NCBI GenBank assembly: GCA_023159155.1
Contig: JAJNNX010000009.1
Span: 744,001 to 808,000, forward strand
Origin: Ustulina deusta
Lineage: Eukaryota; Ascomycota; Sordariomycetes; Xylariales; Xylariaceae
Length of the DNA stretch: 64,000 bases
Direction: 5' to 3'
The notes under the pieces were generated by a model. It had not been told where the DNA came from and ran no database searches. It was given only the letters and a program-made list of their open reading frames with translations. How positions within the stretch are numbered: position 1 is the first letter of the stretch; every line of letters begins with the position of its first letter. Position numbers and translations under genes: made by a program. Positions 35,838 to 46,800 of the stretch are shown here, in pieces.

Positions 35838-37847
35838 CTATGACAAGTCAGTCACGATGTGAGTCCGATGAAATGTGGGTTCACTTACTATAGCATATTT
35901 ACTTCTACTCCGGATCTTGTCCCCAAACAAGACCAAGACCCAGGGGACCACGGTCAGAAGAGTCGCGATGGCACCCAAGAGCCCGCCAGCAGCGTCTTCT
36001 CCCAGGTTTACGAACAGCGGTGTCGTTACCAGCGGAAATACGCCGCCCAAGATATTGCGGCAAAACGACTGCGCCGCGATGGCCGATGACGCGTAAGTCT
36101 GATAGATGTCGGCAAGGTAGTTGAAGGTGGCCAGGTAGACGTAGTAGATACCTGCCGTGGCAAATCCGATTCCGATAGTGGGGACGATCCAGTGGGTTGA
36201 GGGCTGGGCGGAAAATCCGAACAAGAACAAACCAAGGGGGAGGAATGCGGCGGTGAAGCACGTGAAATAGAGTCTAGACTCGGGAGATGCGGCCGGGAAC
36301 CGCCGCCGAATGAACGCCCAAAGACCATGAGGGCTGGGCTCGACGACGTCGGCGTCGCTGTCGCTGTCTGAGCTGGTTGGTGTGCTTTGCCAATTAGGGT
36401 GCTTTAGGAAATCTTCCTGAAAGATCCCGAAGACGGTGGCTAAGATAGATCCAGTGATCATGGCAGCGAATACGTAGCCCGACTGTTGGGTACTGAAGTC
36501 GTACTGACGGCGAAACACGAGCGGGATTGATCCGAATGTCAGGTAAAGGACTGCCCACGCAAAAGATACCCATAGGGAGAAGAAGAACACGATGGGTTCG
36601 GTGAAGAGGAATTGGAAAGGACGAGTGAGCGACGTGGAAACCATTGTCATGATGGACCCCCGTGCTTCATCTTCTATGGTCGTCCACCGAATGCGCTGCA
36701 ACTTGGGGCTCGCAGCAGGTCTAGTTGACCCCGACAGCCGTTTCTCGCAGTTTTCGGGGAATCGGGGAGGGGGCTGGTCCGCACGGAACACTGGAGATAC
36801 ATTGTCTCGAACCCAGACCCCAATGAAGCCTTTCTCCTCCAACTCTTCGTACCATTTATTCAGCGCCTTCGCTTTCCTCGACAGAACGACCGTACCACGG
36901 CTCTCTTTGAATAGGATGACAACAGCAAGGCCGATGACAAAGTCGGCAATGACCTGGTGCCAGAACACCCATTTCCACGTCTGGCTGTCGGGTCCGCTCT
37001 GTTGAACGATGATAGAAGAGATCAAAGGCCCCAGACCCGTGCCAACGAGAACAGACATGCTGAAGACCGCCATGGGAGTATTCCGGGCCTCCTTATCGTA
37101 CAGGTCAGAAATGACGCCACCAACCATCGTGCTGAACACACTTCCACCGACACCGACGAAGAATCGCGCCAGGAGCATGCCTGGAACTGTCGTGACGACG
37201 CCGCACACGGCTTGGAACACGGTAAAGACGACACCGGCGATGGCAAAGATAGGATAGCGCCCATTGGTCTCGGAGAAGGGGGCGAGGACCATGGGCGCGA
37301 AAGCAAAGCCCAAACAGAACGTCGTGACACCCAGTAACGCGACCACGCGAGTCGTGCGAAGCTCCGCGGCGATCAGGTCCAAGGGCGGGGAGTATGCGCC
37401 GGCGGCATACGCCGTGGCCAAGGTTCCCACGCACGCTGCGGCAACCATGACGTCCTTCCGGGCCCTGGGCCACCGCAGAGGGTCGACGTAGCGAGAGAGA
37501 TCCGGCGACTCTGGGATCGCCGACTCTGCCGTTCCCGTCGAGATGTTCGGAGCCGGCAGGACGGTATCGAAGGTGAGATACATGTAGTCGATCTGACTGT
37601 CGCGATCCAGCGATTCGGAAACCTGAGTACCCGTCCCTGCCGAGAGCGATGACGGCGAACTGATTTCTGCCCCTTTATCATGATTTCCTTTCTCTTCTAT
37701 TCCTTGAACATCATGTTCGGGCTGATTAGGGCCGGGATGGAGACGTGGCGTAGCGTTATTGTCAGCCTTTTGTTCGGATATTCGATCTGAGCAGCTTGGC
37801 TCCGGTCGATCCGGAGCCCGCGGTTCGCCAAGACCTACGGGGTCCAT
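35838..37847 (-). CDS. MFS transporter, DHA1 (drug:H+ antiporter) type
   Basis: A plasma-membrane major-facilitator protein of 669 residues, single exon. The frame is open up to 37991, but I start at the ATG at 37847 because its context (CTCACCATGGAC) is strong and the upstream translation looks like untranslated leader. A hydrophilic, acidic N-terminus of about 125 residues precedes the first membrane segment. About 12 membrane segments follow. The cytoplasmic loop after segment 2 has ETNGR (motif A region), and segment 5 has GTGLGPLISS (antiporter motif C). A large polar loop with an SDSDSD run separates segments in the second half. DHA1 members export drugs, polyamines or metabolites; the substrate cannot be inferred. 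An FAD monooxygenase gene lies about 2 kb away, but nothing else suggests a metabolite cluster. Confidence 0.88.
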   Translation of the reverse strand: MDPVGLGEPRAPDRPEPSCSDRISEQKADNNATPRLHPGPNQPEHDVQGIEEKGNHDKGAEISSPSSLSAGTGTQVSESLDRDSQIDYMYLTFDTVLPAPNISTGTAESAIPESPDLSRYVDPLRWPRARKDVMVAAACVGTLATAYAAGAYSPPLDLIAAELRTTRVVALLGVTTFCLGFAFAPMVLAPFSETNGRYPIFAIAGVVFTVFQAVCGVVTTVPGMLLARFFVGVGGSVFSTMVGGVISDLYDKEARNTPMAVFSMSVLVGTGLGPLISSIIVQQSGPDSQTWKWVFWHQVIADFVIGLAVVILFKESRGTVVLSRKAKALNKWYEELEEKGFIGVWVRDNVSPVFRADQPPPRFPENCEKRLSGSTRPAASPKLQRIRWTTIEDEARGSIMTMVSTSLTRPFQFLFTEPIVFFFSLWVSFAWAVLYLTFGSIPLVFRRQYDFSTQQSGYVFAAMITGSILATVFGIFQEDFLKHPNWQSTPTSSDSDSDADVVEPSPHGLWAFIRRRFPAASPESRLYFTCFTAAFLPLGLFLFGFSAQPSTHWIVPTIGIGFATAGIYYVYLATFNYLADIYQTYASSAIAAQSFCRNILGGVFPLVTTPLFVNLGEDAAGGLLGAIATLLTVVPWVLVLFGDKIRSRSKYAIVSEPTFHRTHIVTDLS

Positions 37848-39800
37848 GGTGAGTTCGAAAGACGGCGCGCCGTGGGTTATTGGTGCACTATCACCGGCCG
37901 CACAACGAAACCTCGAGAGAATATAAAGGTGCGAGGCAGGACGGCTCCGCTGCCGGACGGAGCGATTAATTGCGTAACCCACCTTCTCCAACGAAGCCCT
38001 GATCAGCGGTCTGAGTCACCAGTTTATTTTTTCGAAGAGCGAATAAAGACCCGCTTGACCCCGGAATTTGTGTACAGATACGGATAGATAAGTAACTGAC
38101 GAGTGGGTTGGGAGAGAGAGAGCCCTGTTCAACGGGCAGAGGCCAACACACACAAAGCCCATCAAAGCCCATCAAAGCCTTGGGGGGCTCCTGCCGGGGC
38201 GCGAAGACCCCGACGGTTTTCCAATTTCATCGTGGATGTTAAGTTCTCTCTCGGTTACCTGCCTACATGCCTGATAAAAACGTAATCTTTCCAGCTTGGC
38301 TGAGACACAATCACTTGCATTCCGACATAAGCTGGACACTCAAAAGACAGACTGGCTTACAGAGATCATCAGCGTGATCGTGCGTAGAGCTGACTTGTGG
38401 GTGGGTGCCGTAGTGCCGTAGTGCCGTGTGCATTTGCCGATAGATATTCGAACCCGGTCGAGCCGGTTGGCTCGACGTTCCGCGCCTCTCCTCTCAGGCG
38501 CTAGGAAGGGCGAATTCCGACCATGATCGTCAGCGCGTAGGAACAAGCCATCAGCCACAGTCCAGGCGAATGTGTAGTAATATCCCCAACTGCCGGGGAT
38601 ATCGCTGTGCGAACAAGGTTATCATCAGATGATATGCCACACCAAGGTTATGATATCCAGATCCCTGGATCCCGGTGAGGAACTATCGATAGGCTACACT
38701 TTCTCCTACACCTAGATTGAGCAAGGTTTCCAATGAATCGTTACATCGGATGCATGCTGGGGAAGCGTGCAAACTGAATATACACCATTTTGAACGACGA
38801 GAGCTGGCGTCTCGGGATTTGATGAGCGGAAGGCCACCTTCGGATCGACCACAAGGTACCTGTTCCTACTGATGTTGGTGTCGTGACGCTAGTACCTGGA
38901 TGGCGCCTAGATAGGTACTCCACAAGCAAAGACGGGAGAAGAAAATAAATATTTTCCTTATTCCCGAGGGTTGTGGCTGGCTTGGCCTCGGCGGCCCGCA
39001 TTTCTCTAACTGCCTAGGTCTATCTAAGTATAGCAGCATTCACTCCATAATGTCTTACACTACAGGAACGAATTTTATTTTATTTTTTATTTTGTCAATG
39101 TGGTTAGGTAATTCGCGCCCGTCTAAATGCCATTGCTGGGTAAGAAGTAATAAAACGGCTTTTCGTAATAAGCGTGAGGAGCGCCTTAAACACAGCATCG
39201 TTTCCCGTTGAGGTCTAGGAGTGAAAGTTGCGAAGGTTATTTGCATGCTTTGGTATCTGCTTGTGTACAGTAACAAGGCCTCAACTACTGATAGTGTGTC
39301 GCACGGAATAATTCCTCTCACACCCATATCCTACCTATTCCACCAACGAGACCGTGTCGATCTCGTAAAGCGGTTATCTGCGCTCGATCGCGCCATAGTG
39401 CAGCGCGTGGAAAGACATGCAGCGCGAGATCAGGTGAGGGTAATCGATAGAGCAAGTTTTATAGCCGATTATCACCGGTATAGCCCCCCCATCATGTAGG
39501 CACCCAGCGATGCAAACGCAGTGAAGGGAGTACCTCGTCAAATTCAACGTCCTTATTGGTATTTTTATGGTGGGGAGTTATGCTACCTATAAGATGAGGG
39601 GAGGAGACTTGGCAGGTACACAGCAGGGGGATATACAGTAAGTCGGTAGGTATTAGTTGTGTGGAAATACGGAGATAGGCTAGGGAAAGCCAGTAGCCAA
39701 TGTTCATGGATATGTGGCGAGCCGGCGACCCGTGCAGGCGCCTGTTCTATTCACCCCAATGTTGGGATGCTTCCACACAATTGTCCGGTATAGGGCTTCG
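37848..39800. other. Intergenic between MFS transporter and FAD monooxygenase
   Basis: No supportable gene; short frames on both strands look like chance. A short palindromic stretch, atatccccaactgccggggatat, lies near 38580-38602, followed by two caaggttat words near 38615 and 38642. The transporter promoter should lie in the left part. Confidence 0.45.
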
Positions 39801-41066
39801 TCACTGGCCAAAAATATTCATCATAGTTCCAGCCACGGTGAAGAAGATGCGATACATCCAATACCTCCATCCCGTAACATGTCCTACCTTAATGCGCCAA
39901 TGAGAGCTTTTGAGCGTTGCGGTCGCTCGGGGGACGCTTCGCTTGTCGTAAGTCATCACGGCACGATTCAGAGTATTGGACTGGCACAGTTGCTCAGCCA
40001 AGTCCCACCCGTCTTTCAGTGCCAAGTTGGCACCATTCCCGGCAAACGGGCTGACGGCGTGATTTGAGTCTCCAATGAACAGGACCGGGCCTGCTTTCAA
40101 GTCGTGAGGAAATGGTTGCTTGTCCATCGCGTTCAAGATGACTGTGGTTGACGGGTCGGTTGCATCGATGATGCTCTTAAATGGCTCCGTTATATCCCTC
40201 CCCAGCTCCCTCACCTGGCGAAGCATTTCTTGGACTTGTTGTGGATCGCGATTGTCATACTTCGATCTCGGTTCCGACGCAAGGATGCTCAACGCCCACA
40301 CGAGCGAGTGCTGATCTACACGTGAGAAGAAGCAAGAGGCGCCTGTCCCCGTCAGAACGCCGCCCCAGTTTGTGTCGAGCGGAGAAGGGATTGCTGTTTC
40401 GAATCTGGCGCTCCCTGCCATCTGGACCGATCCAGCGAATTGCAAATTGTCGTCTGGTCGCAAGCAGGCTCTGATCTTGCTGGCAGCCCCATCGGCAGCC
40501 ACAAGAATGTCGCATTCCTCATCCCTCTCGGCTGACTCTTCGTTCACGAGTCGGATTCTAAGTCGCCCGTCATCGAGGTGCTGGACAGAAGTGCATGCTG
40601 TTCCCCAACGAATCTCGCTACTTGCAGACGCTGCGTCGACAAGAATACGGCGCAGGTCCTTTCGAGTTATGCGTATACCTGCTGTCGGCAGGTCTGCAAT
40701 CACCTTGGGCCGCACGCAAATCATGGGTTGAAACGCATGCGTCCACATCGTGAAGTGGCCTTGCCCTCGGCCCTGGTCCTCTACCCGGTATACGGCTAGC
40801 TTGATGATCTCATCGAGCAGCCCAAGCTGCTTCAATGCGTAGAGCCCACTATCGCGGTCAATCCCATTCAGCGATAGTGAGTATCCTTCTCGCCCAATGC
40901 TTGATTCTTCGACATCGCGGTCGTAGATGACAACAACTGGCGGCTCGATGGACGGGGGCCACAGCTCCCGGAGGGCAATGGCGAATGCGAGGCCGGCAAT
41001 CCCAGCACCAGCCACGACGATCTTCTTTCCTGAAAGAAAATGCTTCTGGCCCTCTTGTGCGCTCAT
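39801..41066 (-). CDS. FAD-dependent aromatic hydroxylase-type monooxygenase
   Basis: A single-exon 421-residue flavoprotein of the group A monooxygenase (PHBH-fold) class, which inserts one oxygen atom using NAD(P)H and O2. Visible motifs: Rossmann GAGIAG at 20-25 with an acidic residue ending the second strand (YDRD, 48-51), Arg134 in RITRKDLRR, the DG motif VAADGAASKIR at 189-199, and the GD motif at 332-333 followed by SNHAVSPFAGNGANLAL. The C-terminal stretch (WRYWMYRIFFTVAGTMMNIFG) is hydrophobic and may associate with a membrane. Related enzymes hydroxylate salicylate-like aromatics, polyketides or tetracycline-type compounds; the substrate is not predictable here. Length is normal for the family and no break is seen. 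Confidence 0.88.
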   Translation of the reverse strand: MSAQEGQKHFLSGKKIVVAGAGIAGLAFAIALRELWPPSIEPPVVVIYDRDVEESSIGREGYSLSLNGIDRDSGLYALKQLGLLDEIIKLAVYRVEDQGRGQGHFTMWTHAFQPMICVRPKVIADLPTAGIRITRKDLRRILVDAASASSEIRWGTACTSVQHLDDGRLRIRLVNEESAERDEECDILVAADGAASKIRACLRPDDNLQFAGSVQMAGSARFETAIPSPLDTNWGGVLTGTGASCFFSRVDQHSLVWALSILASEPRSKYDNRDPQQVQEMLRQVRELGRDITEPFKSIIDATDPSTTVILNAMDKQPFPHDLKAGPVLFIGDSNHAVSPFAGNGANLALKDGWDLAEQLCQSNTLNRAVMTYDKRSVPRATATLKSSHWRIKVGHVTGWRYWMYRIFFTVAGTMMNIFGQ

Positions 41067-42263
41067 CGCGTCGCGACGCCCGCGGTGCGGTAGACAACTT
41101 TGACGGGGGTTATGGGCAACGAGATTACCGTAGTGAAAAGATTAATGAAGAAATAGTGAAGACGGCAACCAAGTTAGCTACAGATATTAGCATGAACGGG
41201 ATGTTAATATATATGACAGTTTGCGACAACACACATCACACAGGCTTCATCTCATGCCTCGATCATTTCAAGACATACGTATCATACCTACGGCGCCACG
41301 CGTCTCTCGTTCTGGACTCTTGTCTCTCACGACATGATAGCATCAGTACCCGCGTAAACATAGCAGACACCCAGATGCTTGATAATTGTTGCCTATTGTT
41401 AACCCCAGCATAGTAGGATTGGTAGACGAACTAGCAAGCCACCAGAGACCTACTCAGTCCTATTCAGGCCTGCTAAGCGGTACAGGTCTCCGAAGCTAGT
41501 GTTTTCATTGGCTAGACAGACCCGGTCTTCGATACTGCCTGGTGATCTCGGTGAAGTTTCTTGCCCGGGCCCCGGAAACGAGATACGAGGAGGACAGGCG
41601 ATCATTGTGCTCGGCGTTGTAGATGTCCGACCTGAACAACCTCAGCTCATCGTATTGAAATAAATAGACAATCCATCGACCGCGGCAAATCAGACTAGCC
41701 TTGGTGGAAAATAGAAAACCTACACTAGTTGATTTACTCCCACTTGTAAGAACCAGTCAAATGAAGATTACATACGGCAGTAGCAATAGTTATCGACAAT
41801 TAACTCTTCAATGCGAAAGCAAAGAACCTTAGTAGTTCCAACTTGGTCTCATTCAACTTAGGTACCTGAATGGCGACGGGATTAACTTAACAGGCAATAT
41901 GCATGTAAGCATGTCAGCGTATCGAATAGATATCTTTCAAGAGATATTATTCAAAAACACCGCGCGATTGTATGCATGATGCAGGTGCCTCCCATGAGAG
42001 GTACCTAGGTACCTACCCCTCCATCCTCCAGATGATCTTGCTATGACGATCCTGCCCAAAAAAACAACGTGGGGCAAACAGGTACTTAGTACTTACATTT
42101 GATCCCTCTTAATATTCAAGACATCGTCGCCTTGAAGCAACATTTCACCACCGCACACTGATCCCATTGTCGTACTCGACTCACGTACACCATCGCGACA
42201 AAACATAGAGAAAAGGAAAGAAAAGAGGAAAGAAAGAAAGAAAAAGAAAGGGGACCAGGCATC
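41067..42263. other. Divergent promoter region between the monooxygenase and the PBDC1 homologue
   Basis: No gene recognised. The two flanking genes start in opposite directions from this stretch. It contains a ggtacctaggtacctacccc word near 42000-42020 and a long purine tract (aaaggaaagaaaagagg and following, 42212-42252) immediately before the PBDC1 start codon. Confidence 0.5.
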
Positions 42264-42975
42264 ATGGATGATGATGCCCTCTTTAAAATGTCAGGGCCTG
42301 TTCCGGCCAACTTCGATGCTGAGAACGCCGACAACCTTGAAGACGTGAGGCGTCGTTCCCTCCCAAACAAGTCGTCGCATATTTGAGCTAATCAGATCGG
42401 CGTTGTCGCTGCAGATCGAGAAGCAGTTCGCCGTCAAAGGTTAGTTCCTACTCGGATGAGCCCTCCTTTTCTCGGTGATTCTTTCTGACGCGCAAGGTTG
42501 CAACCATCACAGCTGTGCAGCACCTCGAGACATACTGGGCCATCCTCCAGAAGGTGAAGGGTTCGGCGCTGCGACTCACCAAGATGGATGACGACATACT
42601 CGAGCACCTCAAGGCTGATTTCCCCGATTTCGACCCTGCCGCGACGATAGACGAGAACGAGATGAAAAGCAAGGCCGGCAAGGAGAGGTGGCGCAAGTTC
42701 ATGGTGGCCTACGAGAAGAAGATCGATGACTACAACTTTGGCACCATGCTGCGCACGAGTCCCAAAGTCGAGTACGACCAAGACACCACGATATTCGGTA
42801 TGCGTTCCCGAAACTGCCCTCTAGTGTGTGCGAGAGTAGGAGCGTGCGACAGCTGACGATGCATTGTGCAATCGCATTAGTCCCCAGAATGCAGTTCTAT
42901 GCCGTCGAGATCGCCAGAAACCGCGCTGGGCTGAATGACTGGATCTGCGAAAAAGCGAAGGCCGAGAAAAAATAA
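42264..42975 (+). CDS. PBDC1 / YPL225W homologue (polysaccharide biosynthesis domain protein)
   Basis: My model has four exons: 42264-42344, 42415-42439, 42513-42797 and 42881-42975, giving 161 residues. The joined protein contains FDAENADNLEDIEKQFAVKA, then HLETYWAIL, LRLTKMDD, GKERWRKFM, KIDDYNFGTMLRT, VPRMQFYAVEIARN and GLNDWI, which follow the yeast YPL225W/human PBDC1 pattern from end to end. Despite the domain name, the yeast protein has been described as a chaperone for translation factor eEF1A; that is family knowledge, not seen here. Exon 2 is only 25 nt. A second in-frame ATG (residue 9, MSGPVPANFDAEN) is an alternative start. The gene is divergent from the FAD monooxygenase and just upstream of the STE6-type transporter. 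Confidence 0.9.
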
Positions 42976-43876
42976 AGAGGCTGCGACATGGCGATGGGAA
43001 ATGCTGGGCATTCTAGGAATAATTAGCAAGAACTGGACTAGTATGACGATACACGACGAGTCTACGCGTAATCGCTCGGGTTTCGATGAAATCCTCGATA
43101 TTGGAGAACGTCGGTTCGTCATAGCGGCTCAGTGATGGACTTTCGTACATTGCTGGTCGCCTCATATATTACCTTTCCCCCTTCCAGTGCTCACTGTAAC
43201 TCACAGCGAGTAGTCAGGGTTTCGCATCTCTGTTCCAAATACAGGTGAGGTGGCCGTGGTTGTTGCCATTTCGGTTTCGGCACGTCCAAAAAACTACGAA
43301 CCATCTTGACATGTCTTTCGTCTGTTCAGCCCATTCCTGAGACTATTTCGAATATATGACACGCTCGCAGTTGATATCAAAATCACCCAAGGTTTTTCTT
43401 TTTTTTGCCTTCTTTTCTCTTCTTTCTTCAGCTCAGTTGTGAATTGCACACAGTGACATGGTTCGATTCATTGCTAAAATATGAAATATTACGGTGCTCT
43501 TTATTGTTTTGATGTCTTTGAAATTACAAACGCTACGCAGATTCCTTAGTTGAACGCAGCAGTCATACAGAACAAAGGTGCCTGGCTAAGTCCACTTCAT
43601 CCGATGGCCTTCGCGCTACTATGTTGCTTCCACCCTCGGCAACTGGGGTAACCAGCGTCAATGATCGGGTGTCCGTTGTTGGGCAACCAGCCACATAACA
43701 TACATCACGCACAAGCTAAAGCAGAAAATCCTCGAGTAGCATCAGACTAACCATCTCAGCAATGCCAATCAATCAAAGTGACACCACGACCTCTTATGCT
43801 CCATGTTGCTACGCCCTAAACCACCAACTGCATTTGTGGCTACGCGCTTTCAAGCTCCCTCACGCCCTGGTAAACA
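42976..43876. other. Intergenic between PBDC1 homologue and ABC transporter
   Basis: Holds the 3' end of the PBDC1 transcript and the transporter promoter. A pyrimidine-rich tract lies at about 43388-43435. An open frame at 43803-43988 overlaps the true first exon of the transporter in another frame and is rejected. Confidence 0.5.
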
Positions 43877-46800
43877 ATGGAGGCGGCGGCTTCGGCTCAC
43901 GCTAATCAGTCTACCTCGCAACAACCGCAGAAGAACTCTTTCCGAGACCTATTCACATTCACGGCATGGCGGCACTGTTGGCTGTTAGTCGCCGGCCTAG
44001 TAGGAGCAGTCCTGTCAGGTGCTTTCATGACCTCCATGTCGATTCTACTGGGTAGAATATTTGCAGTAATTTCCCAGTTTGGTTCAGGCCATCTCACCGG
44101 AGCTGAAACTGTAGCCGAGGTCTCATCATGGTGTGTTTTACTAGCGGTCGTTGGTGGCGCAGGTTTCCTCGTCAATTTTGTCTTCATGTTCTCGTGGATT
44201 GCCTTTAGTGAATTGCAGGCGAGAAACATTCGAGGCAAGATGTTTCACGGCCTGCTGAAGAAAGAGATGCAATGGTTTGACTCCCAGCCAGACGGCGTTG
44301 CTAGCCTTCTAATTAGAATCCAAACGTATAGTTACATGCCCAGATCTAAAATTGAGAGGAACACCACCACTGACAGTGGATCAGACAGACACGCGAGTTG
44401 CAGATCGCATCGTCCGTGGCCCTCGGCTCACTATCCGCCAGAATTACTACCTCGATCGCAAATCTCATAGTCGCTCTAGTCACTGCATGGAAGTTGACAT
44501 TGGTGCTGCTAGCTTCTATTCCCGTCTCAGTTGCCATTCTCCATCTCCTCACCCGCCCAATTCAACCAGCAATTCAAGCACAAAAGAAAGAACTCTCGCG
44601 CGCGTCTAAATATGCATTCTCGGCCATCTCTGCAATCGACCTCGTCAAGGTTTTCAATGGGGTCGATCACGAAACATGGCAATACATGGCTGCGATTAGG
44701 CTGTCCATGCAAAAATATCTCATTCAAGCCCGCGCCAACGCATATCAGATCGGCTACGTCAAATTTTGGCTCGACAGTCTCTTCGTCGTTGGGTTTTATT
44801 ATGGTGCCGTTCTTGTTGATCAGGGGCTGAGTCCTGGCAACGTTCTAACCACGTTTTACGCCGCTCTCGCAGCGCTGCAGGCCATCGAGGCATTCGTTCC
44901 CATGTATCTCGTTCTAGCCAAAGGAATTTCTGCAGCTCAGGCTCTTCGTTCCGTTTCTCATAATATGGAAGACGGGCGGACAATCTATCCTATGATGGGT
45001 GGCTACATTCCTAGGGAGTGCATGGGTAATGTCGAGATGCGAAATGTAGGAGCCTCACTTCTCAAAACCTATTAATTGAGCTAATATCCCTTCAGATAAT
45101 CTTCGCCTACCCGTCAAATCCCTCCAAAATAGTCCTTCAAAATTCTTCATTCCACTTCCAAGCTGGCGAACTTTGCTTCGTCATTGGGAGAAGCGGTTCG
45201 GGCAAGAGCACGCTAGGCAATCTCTTGTTAAAATTCTACGAGCCGCTCTGTGGCGAAATTTTGATTGATGGCCACGCAATGAGAACTTTGGATATCGATT
45301 GGCTTCGACGCAACGTCACCTTAATCCAGCAGACTAGCGTTCTCTTCGACGATAGCTTCTTCATGAACGTCGCTTTCGGTCACAATAACCCCACGCGTGC
45401 CTCTACCGAAGAGGTCAAAGCCGCTTGCGAAACAGCACTACTACAATCCACAATAACAAGTCTCCCATATGGTATGGACACCAACGTGGGAGCTAGTGGC
45501 CACAATCTCAGCGGTGGACAGAAACAGCGACTTGCTCTCGCAAGAGCTAAGCTCAGAGACCCTCCAGTTCTCATACTGGATGAAGTCACCAGCGGACTAG
45601 ACCCGGTTAGTCGAGGGCTAATTATGGAAGCAATCAGGAGATGGCGTCAGGGAAAGACCACAATTATTATCACTCATGAGGTTACTCAAATCAAGGATCG
45701 TGATTTTGTCTATGTCATGGATGATGGATTCGTCGTGCAGGAGGGCTTATTCTCTGACCTTCAGCAGCAGCACCATGGCTTGCTTGCTCAACTTGTTGCG
45801 GCCGCAACTACGCCAGAGCCAATTCCAAGTCGCCCAGAGCTTGGAGCCAAGCAGACCAGAAGCAGTGTCGTTAATTTTTCCCGGCCATTAAGTGATGCGT
45901 CCCAGAGTGACCCATTGGTTCCTGGGTCCCCTTCCCCCGGCGAGGCACTTCGCGGCGTGCCATCTTCATCTCATGATGTTTTCAAGATGGCCAGGCGCAG
46001 TTCCCAGCTGCGTTTGCTTGGGGACCATCGCAGTCGCCATATAGATACTGCCGGAACACTAAATACTTTGGCCACAGCAGCTGAAGGCTCCCCAAGGAGA
46101 AGTCTCAACAGGATGGTAGCTTCGCTCAGCCGACAGTTCACATCCACCCGCGCGCCAACTCCTCAACAGTCCACGACATGGGGCGCCAGTGAGCAGCCAC
46201 TCACTCCGTTGTCCCCCATCAAAGCGAGTAGCATCTTTCGGCTTCAGCTCCTTGGTGATACAGTACAAACCCATCGACAAGGTTCTGGATCTTCCAGGTC
46301 ACGACACCAACGAAAAGTAAGTTATCCTAAGACTGAACCGGAGCGAAAAATTGAGGACAAGGCTGCACAAGATAAGAAGCCGTTGAACGGCAGAGAAGAA
46401 ATAGCAGCTCTGTCTCTAATTTCTATCTATAAAACAGTTTGGCCATGCCTTGGATTCAAAGGAAGGATGCTCATCCTCGTGGGGGTTTTCATGTCCCTCG
46501 TTGTTGCAGGTTCTGTACCCGCATTCTCCATCGTTTTTGCTAACCTGTTAGCTGCTCTCTACAAAAAGGAAAATCGACAAGAAGCAGGTCAGAAGTGGGC
46601 TATTATACTCTTGGGGATTGCGATATCCGGCGCCATCGCTACATTTCTAAGTCACTACCTCCTCGAATGGGCTGGGCAGATTTGGATCAATGATCTTCGT
46701 CAGCAAGCATTCAACCGAGTACTTCGCCAACCTAAGACCTGGTTTGAGAACCCAAAACACTCACCCAGCCAGATCAATGAATGTCTAGATCGCAACGCTG

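Noticed and set aside
35838..37991. 717-residue start for the MFS transporter
   Set aside because: The ATG at 37847 has a much better start context, and the extra 48 residues look like translated leader.
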